From NCBI GenBank assembly GCA_001593935.1, contig LUCE01000009.1, forward strand, positions 1-45,683: DNA of 45,683 bases. Reading direction: 5' to 3'. Under the pieces are notes generated by a model. That model worked only from the letters and a program-made list of their open reading frames with translations, did not search any database and was not told where the DNA came from. This document shows, in pieces, positions 1-9,473 of the stretch. Origin of the DNA: Candidatus Bathyarchaeota archaeon B26-2. Lineage in GTDB: Archaea; Thermoproteota; Bathyarchaeia; Bathyarchaeales; B26-1. Within the stretch, counting starts at the first letter, position 1. The number at the start of each line of letters is the position of its first letter. Position numbers and translations under genes: made by a program.

Positions 1-232
1 CTCCCTCGACCTGCAGTTGCTCGGTTCCGATGTCGATCTTCTGTATCTTGACGTCCGGTAGGAATCGACGTCTCGTTATCTCGACGACGTCTACCGCTCG
101 GCTTATGGCTCTTCACATAGCCTTGACGCTTACCTCCTTCGATCCGCTGTGAAAGAGGGTTATGCACGCCAAGACATAGTTCATCACGGGTTTCCGCCCA
201 ATCAGCACAGAGTTACTCTCTGACAAACTCAC
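1..232 (-). pseudogene. albA: DNA/RNA-binding protein Alba, partial at left edge, interrupted by in-frame TGA at codon 40
   Basis: Reverse-strand translation from GTG at 232: [76 protein letters not shown]... The Alba pattern ([39 protein letters not shown]) is clear. TGA is at 113-115. The frame is open on both sides of it up to the window edge. Confidence 0.85.
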
Positions 233-580
233 CGCCTCACTCCTCGTCTTTAGTCCTCAATTAGGCTTTTATCCCTTCACTCCACCAATAAATACCTTAC
301 GGTACAGCAAGCATTACCGGTGCCCCCACATATATAGTGCTTCTTTAGGTTTCAGAACTCACCCAGTAACTTCACCATTCCAAAACCTCGTCACCTTCTT
401 TTTTAGCCTCTCTCAAAACGTACACAAAACATTATCTCAGCAAGTATTCATCATCTTCGCCCTAGTCGTATCCAGTTCTGGCGGATTTATCGGTTTTAGA
501 GGAGTAACTTTGGCTCTCGTCTAATTTAAATACGCCTATAACCTACTATCATTAGATTTAGACGCCCGGGATGTTGCGGG

Positions 581-1570
581 ATGACGACGTTGGAAGATGA
601 AGAGAAGCCTAAATATCTAACGATTGAGAGTATTCCGGGCATTGGACCGGTGACCGCTAAGAAGCTGAGAGACCTTGGATTCAACACGATAGAATCTCTG
701 GCTATGGCAACAGTTAGGGAGCTAGAACAGGCTGGAATAAAAGATAAGAGGGCTTTCGAGATAATCAACGCCGCTAGATCATCGATTTCCCTCTCCTTCG
801 TCAGGGCTGATGAACTCCTGAAGATGAGACAGAACATCCTACGTCTAACTACGGGCAGCCGGAAGCTCGACGAGCTCTTAGGCGGAGGCATAGAGACCCA
901 GACTATAACCGAGTTCTACGGGGAGTACGGTTCCGGCAAGAGCCAGATAGCCCACCAGCTCTGTGTGAACGTGCAGTTACCTCCCGAAAGGGGCGGATTG
1001 AGTGGAGGAGCCCTGTACATAGATACAGAGAACACGTTCAGAACAGAGAGGATAGTCCAGATGGCTGAGCATCTAGGGCTTGAACCTGAGGATGTACTGA
1101 AGAACATAATCTTGGCCGAGGCTTACACATCGGACCACCAGATGTTCCTCTTAGAGAACTCTGACAGGATAATTAAAGAGAATAACATACGTCTCATAGT
1201 CATCGACTCCTTAACAGCCCACTTCAGAAGCGAATACCTAGGAAGAGAGAGCCTAGCAACAAGGCAGCAGAAACTTAACAAGCACATGCACAAGCTGATC
1301 AAGTTGGCGAGAGCCTTCAACGCCGCAGCCGTCGTAACAAACCAAGTCATGTCCAGTCCAGACGTCTTCTTCGGGGAACCCGTTAGGCCGATAGGCGGCC
1401 ACATAGTTGCCCACACAAGTCATACGCGGATCTTCTTGAGGAAGGCGAGACACGGTCCGGTTAGGGTGGCCCGCCTCGTCTCCAGCCCGTATCTTCCGGA
1501 GGGGGAGCAGCTCTTCAAGATAACGGAGAACGGAATCGAGGACGTTGAGGAAGAGAAGGGGAAGAGATGA
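581..1570 (+). CDS. radA: DNA repair and recombination protein RadA
   Basis: N-terminal HhH (IPGIGPVTAKKLRDLGF), Walker A GEYGSGKSQ, LIVIDSLTAHFRSEYLGRESLATRQQKLN, VTNQV; full length. TATA-like ttaaata lies about 50 nt upstream. Confidence 0.97.
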   Translation: MTTLEDEEKPKYLTIESIPGIGPVTAKKLRDLGFNTIESLAMATVRELEQAGIKDKRAFEIINAARSSISLSFVRADELLKMRQNILRLTTGSRKLDELLGGGIETQTITEFYGEYGSGKSQIAHQLCVNVQLPPERGGLSGGALYIDTENTFRTERIVQMAEHLGLEPEDVLKNIILAEAYTSDHQMFLLENSDRIIKENNIRLIVIDSLTAHFRSEYLGRESLATRQQKLNKHMHKLIKLARAFNAAAVVTNQVMSSPDVFFGEPVRPIGGHIVAHTSHTRIFLRKARHGPVRVARLVSSPYLPEGEQLFKITENGIEDVEEEKGKR

Positions 1571-1956
1571 AATCGCCTAAACCTCCCTACGATATGGTGA
1601 GACGGTTCTTCCAGCTCGCTATGGGGAGGCAGTTCGCTGAGGCTGAACGGGTTCTTGGCAGTATTCAGTCTCAGATGCGAGATGTTGAGTGGAGTAAAGG
1701 GTATCTCCAAGCTCTTAAGGGTATAATTCAAGTTCGGAGGACGAACCACGACCGGTACGCCTTCATCTCCAACTTAGATATGGATGACGTCAACGCTCTA
1801 ATGGAGAGCCACGAAGAATTCATTAGACACTCCAAGAGTCGCCTACACGACGTGTACGACCGAGGCTTCTTCTCCGCGTGGGCCGACTTCATGCGTTTCC
1901 TCTTAGACTTGCAAGACACAAGAAACGAAGCCTCTAAAAAAATTAATAACCCCTAG
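1567..1956 (+). CDS. conserved hypothetical protein, translationally coupled to RadA (ATGA overlap)
   Basis: 129-aa ORF overlapping the radA stop by 4 nt; coding-like composition. Confidence 0.7.
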   Translation: MKSPKPPYDMVRRFFQLAMGRQFAEAERVLGSIQSQMRDVEWSKGYLQALKGIIQVRRTNHDRYAFISNLDMDDVNALMESHEEFIRHSKSRLHDVYDRGFFSAWADFMRFLLDLQDTRNEASKKINNP

Positions 1957-2212
1957 AGATGATCGTGTACAAGAGTATCCATGTGAAGATGAACGTGATC
2001 ACGTAGATTCCTATCCCGGTCTTGGTGACGGTCACTGGCTTCTCGACCTTCTCTATGAAGATCTGCCTAAGTATCTTATCTGAGATCACGTAGGTTGCGA
2101 AGCCTATTCCCGCCCCTGTGATCACGTTATTAACCCTCAGAACTATGCAGATCACAGCCGCCAAAGCGCCTAAGCAGAGCTTGATCCAGTATATTAAGTC
2201 TAGGGGTTCCAA
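1943..2212 (-). CDS. small membrane protein, possible archaeal EMC6-like
   Basis: 89 aa, about 3 hydrophobic segments; C-terminal TFIFTWILLYTII resembles the EMC6/Rab5-interacting fold; tail-to-tail with the preceding ORF. Confidence 0.6.
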   Translation of the reverse strand: MEPLDLIYWIKLCLGALAAVICIVLRVNNVITGAGIGFATYVISDKILRQIFIEKVEKPVTVTKTGIGIYVITFIFTWILLYTIISRGY

Positions 2213-2370
2213 CCCAATCCCTTTTTCTGAATGATATTAGAAACCTTATTTGGTGCATCCTTTAAAGGTTTTTGTGGTTAATAAATAAGGGTCTTCAACA
2301 ATCTTATTGACGGAGGTTCATGGTCTCTCCTTCAAGCTCGAAGGCTCAGTCGAGAAGATTTGATTGATCG

Positions 2371-4389
2371 TTGGTGGACGCCTTGAGGATTGCGATGAGC
2401 AGCTTCGACATAGCGGCGGTGGTTAGGGAGCTCGGACCATCGATCTCTGGGATGAGAATTGATAACGTTTACCAACTTGACCCGAAGACCCTGCTTTTCA
2501 GGCTAAGGGGGCCTGGGAAGGAGCCTTCTAATTTGATAGTGGAGGCGGGTGTGAGGATACATCTGACCTCTTACTCCCTTGAGAAACCTAAGAGGCCGCC
2601 GGCCTTCTCTATGGCTTTGCGTAAGTACTTAAGGAATGGTAAGGTGGTCGATGTTCATCAGTACGGGTTTGAGCGTGTGGTTGTCATCAAGGTTTATGGT
2701 AAAGACGGAGATTACGCCCTCGTTCTTGAACTCTTCGGGGATGGTAACGTAATACTTGTGGCACCTAACGGAGAGATACTTCACGCCTTGAGATATAGGA
2801 GGATGAGGGACCGGAAAATCCTTAGAGGCGAAGTCTTCAAGTTTCCCCCAGCCAGCGGGAAAGACCCAAGGAACATAACACGCAGATGCCTTGAGGAACT
2901 AAGAAACTACGGCAACATGGAGGTTGTGAGAGCCCTTACAAGGCTACTGAGTATAGGGGGCCTAAACGCTGAGGAAATTCTGTTACGCGCCGGCGTAGAT
3001 AAGAGAACTCCTTGTGAGTCGCTCTCTGAGAGGGACCTCGACGAGATGTACACCAAGCTCAGAGAGGTTCTCTCCGAGATTGAGACCGGGAGATTGAGAC
3101 CGGTCGTCTTTCTCGATGAGGACGGCGAGATGGTCGATTTCGCTCCGGTTCCCCTTAAGGTTTATTCCCACCTCAGGCGGATTGAGTATAAGACCTTCAA
3201 CGAAGCCCTCGACGAGTACTACGCCAAGATCATCATAAGGGCCAAAGCTGAGGATGTGACGGAGAAAAGCGGACGTGAGATTGGAAGGCTGGAAAGAACG
3301 CTTCAAGACCAGAAGAAGGCTCTCAAGAGGCTTAAGAAGACCGCAGAACACAACAGAAAACTAGGAGACATCATCTACAGGCATCTGAATGAGTTGATAG
3401 CTTTAACGGAGAGGATAATGAACGAGAAGAGAAGAGGGAAAGAATGGTCTGAGATTATCAAGGATCTTGAGAAAGAGAAGAAGAGGATGGAGGTTCCCTC
3501 CGTATACTTCGAGTCTCTTAACCCCAAAGAGTTGATGTTAGAGGTCTCGGTTGAAGGGGAGAAGATTCGGCTTGATCTAAGGAAGTCCATTCAGGAGAAT
3601 GCTGCGAGATACTATGAGATGGCGAAGAAGGCTCGGAGAAAGATCGGTGGGGCTGAGAAAGCCATAGGTGAGGTTGAGGCCAAGATCGCTGAGCTGAGGA
3701 GACAGATGAGTGAACGCCTAGAAGAGGCGCAGAAGCCACCTCGAAGGGCTGTGAAGAGGGAGTGGTACGAGAAGTTCCGGTGGTTCTACTCTTCTGACGG
3801 CTTCTTGGTGATCGGGGGTAGAGACGCCTCAACGAACGAGGTCTTATTAAGGAGGTACATGGAGCCCAACGACGTTGTTCTCCACGCGGAGATTCCAGGT
3901 GCACCGTTCGTCCTGATCAAGGCTGGAGGGAAGAGTGTTCCGGAGAGGACGATTAGGGAGGCCGCCCAGCTTGCAGCCTCGTACTCTAGAGCTTGGAAGG
4001 AGATGTTCACTTCTCTAGATGTATATTGGGTCACGCCTCAACAGGTCAGTAAGAGCCCTCCTTCAGGCGAGTATCTGCGGAGAGGCTCCTTTATGATCTA
4101 TGGTCGCAAGAACTACATTAGGGGCGTGCCCTTAGAGGTAGCGATAGGTATCAAAGCGTACGGGTCTGAGTTGAAGGTTATAGGCGGACCGCCGGACGCC
4201 ATAGCCAGACAAGCTAAGGCGTATGTTAGGTTGGTGCCGGGGAGGGAGGCGAGCGGCAGACTCGCAAAGGCGGTTAGGTCCAAGCTGGCTGAAGCCTCGC
4301 CAAGCGAGATGCGTAACGAGGTTCTTAAGATACCGATCGAAGAGTTTCAGAGGTTCATACCTTATGGACGTGGAGCCTTGAAAACTTAA
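2371..4389 (+). CDS. rqcH: Rqc2/NEMF homolog RqcH (NFACT-N, coiled coil, NFACT-R/DUF814)
   Basis: SSFDIAAVVREL...G.RIDNVYQL, central coiled coils, C-terminal WYEKFRWFYSSDGFLVIGGRDASTNEVLLRRYMEPNDVVLHAEIPGAPFVLIK. Confidence 0.93.
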   Translation: MVDALRIAMSSFDIAAVVRELGPSISGMRIDNVYQLDPKTLLFRLRGPGKEPSNLIVEAGVRIHLTSYSLEKPKRPPAFSMALRKYLRNGKVVDVHQYGFERVVVIKVYGKDGDYALVLELFGDGNVILVAPNGEILHALRYRRMRDRKILRGEVFKFPPASGKDPRNITRRCLEELRNYGNMEVVRALTRLLSIGGLNAEEILLRAGVDKRTPCESLSERDLDEMYTKLREVLSEIETGRLRPVVFLDEDGEMVDFAPVPLKVYSHLRRIEYKTFNEALDEYYAKIIIRAKAEDVTEKSGREIGRLERTLQDQKKALKRLKKTAEHNRKLGDIIYRHLNELIALTERIMNEKRRGKEWSEIIKDLEKEKKRMEVPSVYFESLNPKELMLEVSVEGEKIRLDLRKSIQENAARYYEMAKKARRKIGGAEKAIGEVEAKIAELRRQMSERLEEAQKPPRRAVKREWYEKFRWFYSSDGFLVIGGRDASTNEVLLRRYMEPNDVVLHAEIPGAPFVLIKAGGKSVPERTIREAAQLAASYSRAWKEMFTSLDVYWVTPQQVSKSPPSGEYLRRGSFMIYGRKNYIRGVPLEVAIGIKAYGSELKVIGGPPDAIARQAKAYVRLVPGREASGRLAKAVRSKLAEASPSEMRNEVLKIPIEEFQRFIPYGRGALKT

Positions 4390-4504
4390 GCCGACACGTA
4401 GATTAGCCTTGACCTAACCGGTTCATAACTTTTAGTCAGAGTGTCTGTTGGCTTCTCTCTCATAACAAAAAGTTTAATACCTTGTTGAATTCTTATCGGA
4501 GGGT

Positions 4505-5098
4505 GTGGTGCTGAAGGGTATGGCAGAGCTGGGCATAAGGTCCCGGATGCTCGTCAAGGATGTGATGAGCAGCCCCGTCATCACAGTCTACGAAGATGAG
4601 ACCGCTCACAAAGTAGCTCAGATGATGAATGACTATAACGTAGGCTGCATCATTGTGAAGACGAGGGGAGACAAGCCAATAGGCATAATAACGGAGAGGG
4701 ACCTGGTCGTTAGGGTTATGGCCAAGGATATGCGTCCGAGCGAGATCGTGGCCAAAGAGATAATGACGACCCCGCTCATCACTGTGAAGCCGGAGGAGAC
4801 GGTGAGCGAAGCTGCTAGGAGGATGAGCCGCCTCAACATCCGAAGGCTCGGAGTTATGTACAAGGGAGACCTAATCGGGGTGGTCTCTAGCAAGGATATC
4901 CTAGCCGTAACGCCGGAACTCATCGAGATAATGCAGGAGAAGGCTCGAATAGAAGAGGAGTCTGAGGAGCCGGTGGAGAACCCGTCCTCAGCCGGATACT
5001 GCGACAACTGTGGAACTTGGTCTGACAACCTGAAAGAGGTTGAGGGAAACTTCCTCTGCGAGGAGTGCCAACTCGAACTTAAGAACCCAGAGTACTGA
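4505..5098 (+). CDS. CBS-domain pair protein with C-terminal zinc ribbon
   Basis: Two CBS repeats (VKDVMSSPVITVYEDET..., AKEIMTTPLITVKPEET...) followed by CDNCGTW...CEECQ. Confidence 0.9.
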   Translation: MVLKGMAELGIRSRMLVKDVMSSPVITVYEDETAHKVAQMMNDYNVGCIIVKTRGDKPIGIITERDLVVRVMAKDMRPSEIVAKEIMTTPLITVKPEETVSEAARRMSRLNIRRLGVMYKGDLIGVVSSKDILAVTPELIEIMQEKARIEEESEEPVENPSSAGYCDNCGTWSDNLKEVEGNFLCEECQLELKNPEY

Positions 5099-5194
5099 CT
5101 ATTCCAGCACTTTCTGCCACCCTGTCCATCCTCAATTCATTCATGCTTCTAAAGATTCTTATCGGTCCACCGCCAACTAATAGACGTTGAACGT

Positions 5195-6559
5195 GTGTGG
5201 TCTGAAGAGTTGACAGTCGATCTTGTCCTCAAGAACGCTAGAGTGTTCACTCCGAACGGAATCTTCAATGCTGGCTTGGCGATTGAGGGGGATAGAATAG
5301 TTAGGGTCGCCAAAGAGACGAATCTGCCTCCAGCCTCTGAAACCGTGAACCTAAACGGCGACCTGCTTCTACCGGGACTTGTGGACATTCACGTTCACTT
5401 GAGAGGGCAGGGCCTCTCCTACAAGGAAGACTTCTACACAGGGACGGCTGCAGCTGCAGCGGGCGGCGTGACTACCGTAGTCGATATGCCTAACAACATA
5501 CCCGTCACGATGAGCGTGGAGACAGTTAAAGAACGTATAAAATCGGCTGGAGACAAGATAGTCGTCAACGTCGCCTTCTATTCCGCCTTCCCCGAGAAAC
5601 ATGAGGAGGCTAAGCGCATAGTCGTAGAGGGAGGAGCAATCGCCTTCAAGTTCTTCATGTCCCGGAAGGTTGGAGGGATCGACCCAAAGGACAATTCAGC
5701 GATTTTAGAGGCGTTGAGGGAGGCCGCCGGCCTGGATGTCCCGGTAGCCATTCATGCAGAGGACATCAGACTCATAGAGGAGAGAAAGAAAAAAGTTGAA
5801 CTGTTAGAGAAGGAGGGCATAGAGGCCTATCTTGAAGTTCACTCTCCAAGCGTGGAGAAGGCTGCCATAGAACGGGCCGCCGGGTTGGCTGAAGAGACCG
5901 GGGCCAAGATACATATCTGTCACCTCAGCTCCTCTAAAGGGCTCGGAGCGGTCCTAGCCGCTAAGAAGAAGGGCTTACAAGTCTCATGTGAGGTCACTCC
6001 GCACCATCTCTTACTCACAGTGGAAGACCTCAAATCGAAGGGTGCAACCGCCTTAGTGAACCCTCCGTTGAGACCTAAGAGGGATGTCGATTCCCTCTGG
6101 AAGGCTCTCCGGGACGGCTCCATCGATGTATTAGCCTCGGATCACGCACCTCACAGGCTTGAAGAGAAGTTCCCTCCCATATGGGAAGCCAAGACGGGTA
6201 TCTCCGGTTTGGAGACTATGCTTCCCCTCTTGTTGACTCAAGTGGATAGGGGCCTCCTCACCTTAGAGACACTTATTCGGATGGCCTCCGAGAGGCCGGC
6301 TGAGATCCTCGGGTTAGAGGGTAGAGGCCGGATTGTTGAGGGCGGATACGCCGACCTCGTCGTTGTAGATCCCTCCGAAAGGTTTAGGATCGACCCTTCA
6401 ACCTTCCACTCGAAGGCTAAGCACTCACCCTTCGAAGGATGGACAGTCAAGGGTAGACCTGTCAAGACGTTCGTGAACGGCCGATTGGTGATGGATGAGG
6501 GTGAGATCGTGGCGAAGCCAGGGGATGGAAGGGTCATAAGGAGGTTGAGGGAGGCTTGA
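5195..6559 (+). CDS. pyrC: dihydroorotase/cyclic amidohydrolase
   Basis: DIHVHLRGQGLSYKEDF, HAED, HICHLSS, EVTPHHLLL, ASDHAPH metal and active-site motifs. Confidence 0.9.
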   Translation: MWSEELTVDLVLKNARVFTPNGIFNAGLAIEGDRIVRVAKETNLPPASETVNLNGDLLLPGLVDIHVHLRGQGLSYKEDFYTGTAAAAAGGVTTVVDMPNNIPVTMSVETVKERIKSAGDKIVVNVAFYSAFPEKHEEAKRIVVEGGAIAFKFFMSRKVGGIDPKDNSAILEALREAAGLDVPVAIHAEDIRLIEERKKKVELLEKEGIEAYLEVHSPSVEKAAIERAAGLAEETGAKIHICHLSSSKGLGAVLAAKKKGLQVSCEVTPHHLLLTVEDLKSKGATALVNPPLRPKRDVDSLWKALRDGSIDVLASDHAPHRLEEKFPPIWEAKTGISGLETMLPLLLTQVDRGLLTLETLIRMASERPAEILGLEGRGRIVEGGYADLVVVDPSERFRIDPSTFHSKAKHSPFEGWTVKGRPVKTFVNGRLVMDEGEIVAKPGDGRVIRRLREA

Positions 6560-7065
6560 GGTTCCTCTGTGACGGTATGCTTGGAAAACTGACGAGGTGG
6601 CTCCGCATCCTCGGACATGACGTCGAATACTCAAACAACCTCGACGATGAAGAGCTGATCGCACTCTCCCGTTCCGAGGATAGAATCCTCCTAACGAGGG
6701 ACGTCGAGCTCTACAGGAGAGCCTTAACAAGGGGAGGAAAGGCTTTCTTGGTTAGGGGCGGAAACGAGGCTGAGAGGCTTGCGGAGCTAGCCAGCCGTTT
6801 CAACCTCAAACTTGAGGTCGACGCCTCGACCTCCCGATGCCCAAAATGTAATGCAAGGATAAAACCTGTCAAAAAAGACGAAGTCTTAGAGAAGGTTCCG
6901 GAGTCGACTAGCCGTCTCTACGACGAGTTCTGGATATGCCTCGGGTGTGGGCAGGTATACTGGAGAGGCTCGCATTGGAGAAGGATAAACGAGACTTTGG
7001 AGAAGTCTAAGCAGATGGTAAGTTCCGGCTTTAGCGTCGGGGACTCACAAACTGACTCTAGATGA
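6556..7065 (+). CDS. Mut7-C RNase-domain (DUF82) protein with zinc ribbon
   Basis: RFLCDGMLGKLTRWLRILGHDVEY, LLTRD, CPKCN...CLGCGQVYWRGSHW; TTG start overlaps the preceding stop. Confidence 0.9.
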   Translation: MRFLCDGMLGKLTRWLRILGHDVEYSNNLDDEELIALSRSEDRILLTRDVELYRRALTRGGKAFLVRGGNEAERLAELASRFNLKLEVDASTSRCPKCNARIKPVKKDEVLEKVPESTSRLYDEFWICLGCGQVYWRGSHWRRINETLEKSKQMVSSGFSVGDSQTDSR

Positions 7066-7723
7066 TCTCCACGAAGCTCCGTTCGATGAACCTAAGTTCG
7101 CCGAGCCCTCTGCTCCTAACAGCCTTGCCGAGATTATGAAGCCGGTCGAGGGCGTTAGGGGCCTTAAGCGGACAAACCACTGCGTCTTCACACTGGATAA
7201 TTCTCAAGATGTCGTCCGCTACCAGCGAGTAGAAGACCTTGCCGCCGCTCCCGTACTTCTCTCTCAGCAGACCGTAGACCCTCTCAACTTCTCTACACTT
7301 GTGGTAGAAGTGGCCGGGTGGACAGACGTAATACTTGAACCCTCGAATTATCTGGCTCTCCATCCTCTTAAGGGACGTGATTGAGAGTTTTTCGAGGAGT
7401 CTCCTCTCCGAGGCCTCCTTGGACATGTACTTGACCATCAACTGGTGTATCTTCGAGGCGTCATCATCGTAGACCTCCTCTGACCTCGTCACCTCACTGT
7501 TCGAGCGGGTGTATTCTCCTATCCATAGACCGTGCCTACCTTCCCGAACTATGGGCCGGAGGATGAAGCCCCTACTGATCATACTCCTCTCGAGGAGCCA
7601 CTCTGCATCGTCGACTGGGTTATTGTAGCCCCTAAAGTTAGGGAAGATCGAGACTCCGAAGTCTCTGTCGAAGAGCACAAGCGTATCTCTAAGGCTGACA
7701 CCCTCATCGTCTCGGCTGGACAC
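7058..7723 (-). CDS. hypothetical protein
   Basis: 221-aa ORF with coding-like composition, convergent with the Mut7-C gene. Confidence 0.7.
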   Translation of the reverse strand: MSSRDDEGVSLRDTLVLFDRDFGVSIFPNFRGYNNPVDDAEWLLERSMISRGFILRPIVREGRHGLWIGEYTRSNSEVTRSEEVYDDDASKIHQLMVKYMSKEASERRLLEKLSITSLKRMESQIIRGFKYYVCPPGHFYHKCREVERVYGLLREKYGSGGKVFYSLVADDILRIIQCEDAVVCPLKAPNALDRLHNLGKAVRSRGLGELRFIERSFVEII

Positions 7724-7775
7724 GGCTAGATCAAGATTGACGGGTAAAAAGAGGATATAAACTTTTTCAGACCTA

Positions 7776-8081
7776 CTAACCTTCCTCTTCTTCCCGCTCT
7801 TCGTCGCCTTCTCTCGTTTCTTCCGGAATGGAGACCTTCCCTTTCACGGGTAGAGGTGGGGGAGTTGTAGCCATCGTCCACCCGATCCAAGCCACCACAA
7901 AGAGGAAGAGATAAACAAAGATCAGAACCGGGATTATTATAGCCCACTCACCGATAGTTCTCCCGAGTATTGGGTCTACGACGTCTCTAGGCGCCATAAA
8001 GACCGCCCAGAAGTACACTATCATGGTGACCACACTCAACGCAAAGAGTAAGCGCCCTTGAGATACGTCGCGCATATCCAC
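7776..8081 (-). CDS. small membrane protein
   Basis: 101 aa with two clear TM segments and an acidic tail; TATA-like sequence upstream on the minus strand. Confidence 0.65.
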   Translation of the reverse strand: MDMRDVSQGRLLFALSVVTMIVYFWAVFMAPRDVVDPILGRTIGEWAIIIPVLIFVYLFLFVVAWIGWTMATTPPPLPVKGKVSIPEETREGDEEREEEEG

Positions 8082-8257
8082 CCTCCTAAAGAGAAGGTTA
8101 GATTCGTCAACTTAAAACTTTTGAGAAAAGCGTGAAATAATTCTCTCGGGTGGAAACCATAAACGCTTCTCGTATCGGTTAAAGCTTGAAAAGGAACCTT
8201 ACAATTGAAAAGTTTTAATTCTTCAAGGGTCTTTAATTGATGATGGAGGTCTAACTT

Positions 8258-9454
8258 TTGGCTGGAGACTGTTCGGTTCGGGTCTTTGAACGGGTTCTAA
8301 CGGACGTTGGGGCTGGAATATATGTGGCGGATTGGAAGGTTACGAACGAGGAGTTTGGGCTTGGAGAGCGGTGGACGATAGAGAAGCGTAGACTCAGCGG
8401 AGGCCTGTCAGACGGCGTAGACATAGTAGCTGTGGACAATGGTGCCTTTTCCTTCACCATTGTTCCGACCAGAGGGATGGGCATCTGGAAGGGATTCTTT
8501 AAAGGAGTCCGCCTAGGATGGGATTCTCCGGTTGAAAACCCAGTTCACCCGCACCACATAAACCTCGAAGCCCGCGGAGGCCTCGGCTGGCTTGAGGGCT
8601 TCAACGAATGGATCGTAAGATGCGGCTTGGAAAACTTTGGCGCTCCTGGAACCGATGTAATAATCGACAACATGGGTAGAGAGCGGGAAGTAACACTTAC
8701 ACTCCATGGGAAGATAGCCAACATACCTGCAGAGAGAGTTACTGTTAGGGTTAGGTTAGAGCCAAAAGTGGAGCTCGAAGTTGAGGGAGTCGTCTACGAA
8801 AGATCGATGTTCGGACCGAACCTCAGACTAACCACTAGAATCGTTACCTCACCTGGGGACAACAAGGTCCGCATCATGGACACTGTGGAGAACCTTAAAT
8901 CCTCCCCTGCGGAGATGCAACTCCTATATCACTGCAACTACGGCAAACCGGTTCTAGACGAAGGAACACGAATCTTGGCGCCCTTCCGAATAGTTGCACC
9001 TAGAGACGCAAGGGCGGCTGAAGATATAGCATCTTTCGACGTCTACGGGCCACCCGAGACCGGGTTCGTCGAACAAGTATACTTCTGTGAACTCGCTGGA
9101 GATTCTGACGGACGTACAGTCGTTGCCCTCGTAAACCGTGACGAAACTTTAGCGACGTCGATCTCCTTCTCGTTGAGAGAACTCCCTTACTTCACAATCT
9201 GGAAGAACACAGCCTCCCTAGAAGAGGGCTACGTCACCGGGCTTGAACCGGCTACCAGCTTCCCGAACACCAGAAGGTTCGAGAGGGAGAAGGGCCGAGT
9301 GATAAAGTTAGAGCCTAAGGGCAAGTATAGAGCCGAGATCGAACTGTCGGTCCACATGGGGAGAGATGACGTCCAGAAGGTGAAGGCGGAGATCGAGAGG
9401 TTTAAGGTTGAACCTAAGATATACCAAAGGCCTATCCGAGACTATTCAACGTAG
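8258..9454 (+). CDS. DUF4432 family protein (aldose 1-epimerase-like fold)
   Basis: TTG start with ggaggt RBS; PTRGMGIWKGFFKGVRLGWDSP, GLGWLEGFNEWIVRCGLENFGAP, LLYHCNYGKPVLDEG. Confidence 0.85.
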   Translation: MAGDCSVRVFERVLTDVGAGIYVADWKVTNEEFGLGERWTIEKRRLSGGLSDGVDIVAVDNGAFSFTIVPTRGMGIWKGFFKGVRLGWDSPVENPVHPHHINLEARGGLGWLEGFNEWIVRCGLENFGAPGTDVIIDNMGREREVTLTLHGKIANIPAERVTVRVRLEPKVELEVEGVVYERSMFGPNLRLTTRIVTSPGDNKVRIMDTVENLKSSPAEMQLLYHCNYGKPVLDEGTRILAPFRIVAPRDARAAEDIASFDVYGPPETGFVEQVYFCELAGDSDGRTVVALVNRDETLATSISFSLRELPYFTIWKNTASLEEGYVTGLEPATSFPNTRRFEREKGRVIKLEPKGKYRAEIELSVHMGRDDVQKVKAEIERFKVEPKIYQRPIRDYST

Positions 9455-9473
9455 CCATCCGAAGGAGAGAGCC

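Noticed and set aside
440-520. Possible minus-strand C/D box RNA between alba and radA (gATGATGAatacttgCTGA)
   Set aside because: Only 7 nt between the C-like and D-like boxes, too short for a guide; no second box pair seen.
526-891. Minus-strand ORF opposite radA (and the many similar antisense ORFs in the track)
   Set aside because: Shadow ORF of a clearly coding gene; low-complexity Ser/Leu/Arg-rich composition and no recognisable domain.
8186-8212. Direct repeat TTGAAAAG x2 upstream of the DUF4432 gene
   Set aside because: Short, AT-rich and imperfectly placed; could be chance.
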